A stretch of 64,000 bases of DNA from Rutidosis leptorrhynchoides (lineage: Eukaryota > Streptophyta > Magnoliopsida > Asterales > Asteraceae), in NCBI RefSeq assembly GCF_046630445.1, contig NC_092339.1:52785001-52849000 (forward strand). The letters run 5' to 3'. The translations under genes were made by a program, and so were the position numbers. Below the pieces are notes generated by a model, which was not told the origin of the DNA, did not search any database, and saw nothing but the letters and a program-made list of their open reading frames with translations. Of the stretch, positions 59,184 through 64,000 are shown piece by piece (within the stretch, counting starts at the first letter, position 1; each line of letters begins with the position of its first letter).

Positions 59184-62100
59184 CTACTTAACAACCTTTG
59201 GGTCCTTTGGTTCCTCTGGTGGTGGTGGTTCATGTGTGTCAAAGCGTGCACAGAAGAATGTTCTTGCCATTCGAATCCTATAGTCCTTAGCAGCCTTTTT
59301 AGGGTCTACAATGTTGTCAATCTGATCCCAACCAAAAACTATCCTCTTCATATGAAGGCAGACCCAAACACCACAATCACCATGGCCACCACTCTGCATT
59401 GGCACATACGGTGCATCCTCGATCATCAACTCGACATCTTCTTTGTTCTCATAATAGTCAACAATTTGTGAGTCCTGCTTCTTGTTAAAGTAATCAATAG
59501 CCTTCAAATATATCGGCAAGTTTTCTGACAAGTTTTTGAAGACAGCGTCGAGTTGACCTTTTGACAAACAACCCTTTAAACTATCATAGACAAATACTCT
59601 CTGTTCATCTAAGTTCAAAGAGAGTAGTATAAAATGCTCAGGATCTAAAAAATGAGCTGGAATCAAAATCTGCAACAAAAGAAACATAAAAGATCAATAA
59701 GCAAGGACGCAAGGTTGACCTTGCGACCCACGCAAAGACGCAAGGTTGAACTTGCGACAGGCGCAAGGATGCAAAATGAACCTTGCGAGCAGACGCAAAG
59801 ACGCAAGGTTGATTTTGCGTCCGTTGTCAAGACGCAAGGATAAGCTTGCGAGGGTCGCAAGGACACAAGAAAGAGTTTGCGAACGGACGCAAGGACGCAA
59901 GATCTATCTTGCGTCTATTACAGTTTACTCAAAATGGATAGTTTATATGAAAAAAAAAGGACTAACCTTATCACATTCAGCCCAGGATGGATAAAGGTCA
60001 TCACTACCATCCCCAAGACCAATCAAGTACATATAATCTGGGGGATTATATTTAATGATCCCCTCTGCTTCAGGATTAGATGTATCCCCCTTCTCCTCCT
60101 CATTTTGAGTGTCATCATCATAAAAGGACTTGAATTTCTCCAGTTGATTGAGGAAACCCAATGGCATAATCGTCCATCGAGAACTACAGGTATAATCTGC
60201 AATCGAAAACTGAGGACTCGAGGACATCTGGCTAGCTCGGGGCAGAAACCTCTGCCGAAATCTCAACAGGAAGGTAGCCCATCCATCAATATGCTATAAT
60301 CAGATCAAGTTGATTATGAATGTTAAAAAGCTAAAAACAAAACAAAACATGCATAAGTTTATAATTATTAACAAACTTACTACGTTTTCCAAATAACCAG
60401 AAAATGCTATTCCCAATAAACGTTTCCAAAACTCAGTATCAAGGAAGAGGAAGGTTTCATTTTGGAAAATGAACATGCAACGCGTATCTTGCTTATTGAG
60501 GATCAGTCCTTTCAAATCTTTTGCTGGCCCCACATGCTTCTTTTGATCTCTCCATGCATTAGGTGGTGGTGGTTGCAAAGTTCCTTGATCGTTTACTAAT
60601 TTATCAACCATGGACCAAATCTCCTCCTCACTAACCCAATCCTTTTCCTTCCTTTTTCTCTTCTTTTCCTTTTTCTAAAAAAAAAAAATATTAGTAATCA
60701 ACACGCAAAGACGCAAGAATTGTCTTGCGTCTGTGTAATCAAGACGCAAACACGCAAGCTAAGTCTTGCGTCCAACAAAGAAAAACACGCAAAGACGCGA
60801 GGTAATTATTGCGTCCAACAATGAAGAAGACGCAAAGACGCAAGGTGATCCTTGCGTCATTCACTAACCTCATTCTGGTCTTCTTGTTTTTCTGCTTCAT
60901 TAACCAATGTCAAATCAACTCCTTGCTCAATCTCCTCAGACACCAGAGCCACGTTCTCATCTTGTTTATCAACAGCTTTTTCAGTAGGCTTTTCAGTTTC
61001 CATTGGCAACACATTCTCAGCTTCTTTAGTCCCTTGATGAGAAACTTTCAGCCTTTTTACTCTAGAAGCTACTTCGTCAGACAACTGTATAATATCTATG
61101 AGTCAACAATCATACGCAAGGACGCAAGATATATCTTGCGTAAACAAAGACGCAAAACGCAAGGACTTATAAACATCAGGCGCAAGGACGCAAGGAAAAC
61201 CTTGCGTCTGGTGAATGTTACAGACATACCTTCTCCAATGGTTTTCTGTAGCCCGGTGTTGTGAAAGGGGAATTTAAAACATGAGTGGGCCTTCTTTCTC
61301 TTTTCCCACGTCTAACAACCCTCGGAGATGTATCATTGTCAGATAAAGATCGAGGATCCACATATGCATCCTCGTTATCAACATACTATAATGAACAAAA
61401 CGCAAAAAATAAGACAAGAAGCCATACGCAAGGTCGCAAATAAGTCCTTGCGTCTGAGTTAGGGACGCAAGTAAAACCTGCGCCTAAATTACAAACAAGA
61501 CGCAAGGACGCAAGAAGGTACTTGCGTCTGATTTAACGTCAGGCGCAAGGACGCAAGGAAAACCTTGCGCCAATATAACAGGCAAGACGCAAGGTCGAAA
61601 AACAACCTTGTGCCTAGTTTACCTGATGGTGTTCCTGGTGTTTCAAACGTTTTTCATGATCATCAAGCTTTTTTTTACAATCAGCCAACTCCTTTTCTTG
61701 ATCATCCATCCTCTTAGTCAACATATTAACCATACGCAATAATTCCTGCAAATTGTTGCCTTTTTGTGTTGGATGAGGGTTCGAGGTCTGCTCTGACTCC
61801 TCCTGCAATAATTCCTTCAAACTGCCACCCAACTCCTCTTCAACTTGATTATCATCTTGTGTATTTTCCTCGTCTTCAACAACCTCTCCTTGAAAGTAAG
61901 AGGAACTCTGGATCCACCATTGACAACCTCTCTCTGTCTCAGATGGGTGCAGGGAACGAAAAGGTCTTTTTTTCTTCGGACAATCATCCTAAAATGAACT
62001 TATATTAGTAAAAAAAAAGGACGCAAGGACGCAAAAGTCATTTTGCGTCTAGACGCAAGAACGCAAAGAGCATCTTGCGAATAGACGCAAGGACGCAAGA

Positions 62101-63718
62101 GTAAACTTGCGACACACACAAGGACGCAAGCATGATTCTTGCGCCTGTAACAAGTATAACCCAGGGACCACACACAAGGACGCAAGGACATCCTTGCGAC
62201 ATACGCAAGGACGCAAGGTGTATCTTGCGTCCTCTTGCGATACACAAAACTGCTCTGTTCAAACAGAAACTGCTGTATATACACTATATAAAAAGCTCTT
62301 GGAGATATTAACTAACCATTATATGTAAAAGTTTTAGGTAGTCAGACACTGTAAAGGTTTCAGCAGATGAACGCTTCCAAAATAATGCTCTTGGTACTCC
62401 ATCCTTATCAGTTTTGGTTGCAAAACTCTTAATGGTACGACAGTATGCCTCGAGGATCCAAATCTTAAATGCCCACATAAAACCAGCCAAAGTGTAACCC
62501 TTTCCACCCCCACTCTCTAATTGGCTTTCTCGAACCTCAAAATCTTCGCTCACCGCTGAGTAAGTAGCATCCCAAATACGAGACCCCCATGGGTACGCGT
62601 TCACCTTATTGAAATCTTCAACCAACCATAGAAACTGTTTACTAACCACATGTTGCCCCTGCTTCCCCATAAACGTTCTCTCTACTATCAAAATTATAGC
62701 TAGTCGAACAATATCATCGTCACTAACCTTGGGAACCTTTACATCACCTTGTTTTTTGATAAGGATGTTTTGTATATCACTAACCAAAATGTTGCTGGCA
62801 TCGGGACGCTCTGAAAAACAACGCCGTCTAATGGGTGCGGTCTTAGATTCATAATTTCGAGGGATGTAATGTGCCATGTCCATCCGGCTACCAAACATAA
62901 AGCCGGTGACTAAACAAAATTCACGCAGACCAAATCTAATCATAAAATTAGGAGAAAAATGAAACCATATATCTTGTTGCTCTTCAGGGTACTTACTAGC
63001 ATCTAATTTTGCTGAACGCTCACATTTCCGTTGGAGCATGGCATGTACTAGGCCAGGATCATTACCCGTGTATGAAAGATCTAACCAGGGACCAAAGCAT
63101 GTACTTCTAAATAATTTTTCTTGTCTCTCAGTCGACATTTTCTTGACCTGAGGAATCACGGTCAACATATTCTTCATGGTCAATTTACCTTCCACATAGC
63201 CCTGTAAAAGTCAGAAGAACATCAGAAGAAAATCACATAGACGCAAGCACGCAAGACAGAGATTGCGTACAAGGCCGCAAGGACGCAAGGTTAACCTTGC
63301 GTAACCTATGTGCAAGATGCAAGAACGCAAGGTTAACCTTGCGTAACCTATGATCAAGACGCAAGGACACAAGGATTACCTTGCGTGCACATGCAAAGGT
63401 AACCTTATGCCAAACGCAAGGACGCAAATATCACCTTGCGTACATTGTGAGGCATACGCAAGGACGCAAGGATTGTCTTGCGTCTACATAGCAACAGAGT
63501 TACACAAAAATCTAGCAAAAATTCCTGGGTATCGTACACAATCTCAATAATATACAATCAAAAACACAAAATACAAACAAATTTCGTTGACACATTTTAT
63601 TGAACAGTTGGCGTGCAAAGAGTGCAAAAACTTTGTTTTAGCACATAAATCTAAGAACTATGAAGTAGATCGGATAATATAACATAGATCTAAGAAATCT
63701 AACCTGTTCTTGAGACAT
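59184..63718 (-). CDS. DUF1985 plus Ulp1-like C48 protein of the MULE (VANC/Kaonashi type)
   Basis: Eight exons: 63718-63704, 63201-62317, 61988-61623, 61385-61230, 61084-60869, 60674-60381, 60293-59967, 59669-59184. All introns are GT..AG and phase 0; the product is about 914 aa without a stop. Residues 6-300 hold a DUF1985-like domain (STCFGPWLDL, IRFGLREFCLVTGFMFG). Residues about 300-645 are acidic and coiled-coil (MTKRMDDQEKELADCKKKLD) with Lys/Arg-rich nuclear-signal-like runs. Residues 754-914 are a C48 peptidase domain with His 765 (EHFILL), Asp 782 (VYDS), Gln 845 and Cys 852 (GDCGVWVC). C48 enzymes cleave SUMO or related modifiers. In Arabidopsis, DUF1985 proteins of VANDAL MULEs (VANC) reverse silencing of their own element, and Kaonashi MULEs carry Ulp1-like genes. 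Start chosen at MSQEQ; an in-frame ATG at 63994 would add 92 low-complexity residues. Six of seven introns carry the motif arrays. Confidence 0.85.
59700..59916 (+). repeat. Motif array in intron 7 of the DUF1985/C48 gene
   Basis: Seven units of CGCAAGGACGCAAGG-like direct repeat plus inverted CTTGCG, with a regular period of about 31 bp. The arm after the spacer often ends GCGA instead of GCGT here. Confidence 0.9.
60702..60858 (+). repeat. Motif array in intron 5
   Basis: Four units, period about 40 bp, ending ten bases before the donor site of exon 5. Confidence 0.88.
61112..61208 (+). repeat. Motif array in intron 4
   Basis: Three units, one missing its inverted arm. Confidence 0.85.
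61425..61615 (+). repeat. Motif array in intron 3
   Basis: Five units, including CGCAAGGACGCAAGAAGG-type complete copies; the last ends eight bases from the splice donor. Confidence 0.87.
62019..62240 (+). repeat. Motif array in intron 2
   Basis: Six units with direct and inverted arms; one pair is separated by a 20-bp unrelated spacer. Confidence 0.87.
63240..63484 (+). repeat. Motif array in intron 1
   Basis: Seven units, several with the perfect inverted form CGCAAGGTTAACCTTGCG (at about 63285 and 63326). Period 32-44 bp. Confidence 0.9.
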
Positions 63719-64000
63719 AGTGAACGATGATGGTGATTCGATGATGTTGGTGGCGTAGAAGCTCGCTTGTACTCGGGAAGATCGAAGATGGAAGGATGAA
63801 GAAGATCTAGTAACGATGAAGATGTGAGGAGGATGACGTGAGGATGATGATGAAGATTTTGCGAGTGATTTGCGAGTGTTTGGAGAATGTAAGAAAGCTT
63901 GATAACGATCTTGCGAATGACGAGCGAAAGGGCACCAGAGAGGAGTTTGCGTATGTGTGTGGTTGTAAGGGAACAGTGAACGCAAACTGATCATTTAACT
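63719..64000 (-). promoter_or_regulatory. 5' UTR and promoter-proximal region of the DUF1985/C48 gene
   Basis: Immediately upstream of the chosen ATG, on the minus strand. CT/TC-rich stretches (TCTTCATC, CTTCTC) are typical of plant 5' UTRs. The reading frame is open upstream to 63994, but its low-complexity Ser/Arg composition suggests leader and not protein. No motif array lies here. Confidence 0.45.

Larger units (their letters stand above)
16157..64000. mobile_element. Mutator-like element (VANDAL/Kaonashi type) with nested insertions; right end outside window
   Basis: It contains a mudrA-type transposase gene (+), a convergent DUF1985/C48 gene (-), and shared CGCAAGGACGCAAG motif arrays at the left end, between the genes and in introns. 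After subtracting the 39.4-kb retrotransposon block, about 8.4 kb of MULE is visible. I see no long terminal inverted repeats, which agrees with the non-TIR MULEs of Arabidopsis (VANDAL, Kaonashi). The left border is placed where the terminal-looking sequence (TTTGACAATTTGCCC) precedes the first motif array. The right border is beyond 64000 or in the last few bases. Confidence 0.75.

Noticed and set aside
59663-62284. Arginine/cysteine-rich open frames over the arrays (for example 59694-59900 and 62000-62284)
   Set aside because: They are translations of the repeat unit itself, lie in introns of the C48 gene and change frame between arrays.
58927-63484. CRISPR-like appearance of the CGCAAGGACGCAAG arrays
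   Set aside because: The context is a plant MULE with introns; units vary in sequence and spacer length, spacers are short and degenerate, and there are no cas genes.
63719-63994. Upstream in-frame ATG at 63994 as start of the DUF1985/C48 protein
   Set aside because: The extension is low-complexity Ser/Arg/His and looks like a CT-rich leader; MSQEQ at 63718 is directly followed by a donor and fits the protein better. Not excluded.
1-64000. tRNA, rRNA or other structural RNA genes
   Set aside because: No cloverleaf or conserved rRNA segment found by reading; the tRNA-like box A/box B belong to the SINE.

Overview
The window is plant nuclear DNA: AT-rich, with GT..AG introns and several generations of nested retrotransposons. 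The LTR families and gene content suggest a eudicot, most likely Asteraceae. That placement is an inference; no marker here proves it.

Left third (1-16.1 kb): a genic island on the minus strand. It starts with an LTR fragment (1-1857) sitting in the last intron of a small conserved gene resembling Arabidopsis At5g43822 (1881-3281). Next come a cluster of perfect palindromes (4319-4458), a tandem duplication carrying a broken copy of two 3' exons (5399-5966), and a small Helitron (6143-6716). The main gene (7082-13718, 11 exons, all junctions in frame, about 1252 aa) joins a CrRLK1L/FERONIA-type kinase domain to the C-terminal armadillo region of TIO/FUSED, the phragmoplast kinase. A nested, self-complementary MITE-like cluster follows at 14168-15864.

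Right three quarters (about 16.1 kb to the right edge): one Mutator-like element (MULE) with LTR retrotransposons inserted one inside another. Each level is proven by an exact 5-bp target-site duplication (TSD): an Athila-like element (18380-57827, TSD AACAT) sits in the mudrA transposase gene; a non-autonomous Tekay-like element (23992-46442, TSD ATTCA) sits in the Athila; a young intact Tekay-like chromovirus (30933-44029, TSD ATAGT) sits in the LTR of the second. A SINE (16765-16875, 16-bp TSD) also lies in mudrA.

Main result: the MULE carries, convergent with its broken mudrA, an intact eight-exon gene (59184-63718, about 914 aa) with a DUF1985-like N-terminal region and a C-terminal Ulp1/C48 peptidase domain with H, D, Q and C present. 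Six of its seven introns, the spacer between the two genes and the left end of the MULE carry arrays of one CpG-bearing motif (ACGCAAGGACGCAAGG, short spacer, CCTTGCGT); I see no array in the exons. DUF1985 proteins of Arabidopsis VANDAL MULEs (VANC) are sequence-specific anti-silencing factors that act on short motifs repeated in the non-coding parts of their own element. This locus looks like an independent, differently targeted version of that system.

Other notable points: an F-box-like ORF and an acidic ORF lie between the primer site and gag of the youngest chromovirus. Paired GC-rich dyads, 32 bp centre to centre and about 22 bp before the TATA box, occur in LTRs of two families; the dyad sequence is exchanged while the surrounding promoter stays similar.
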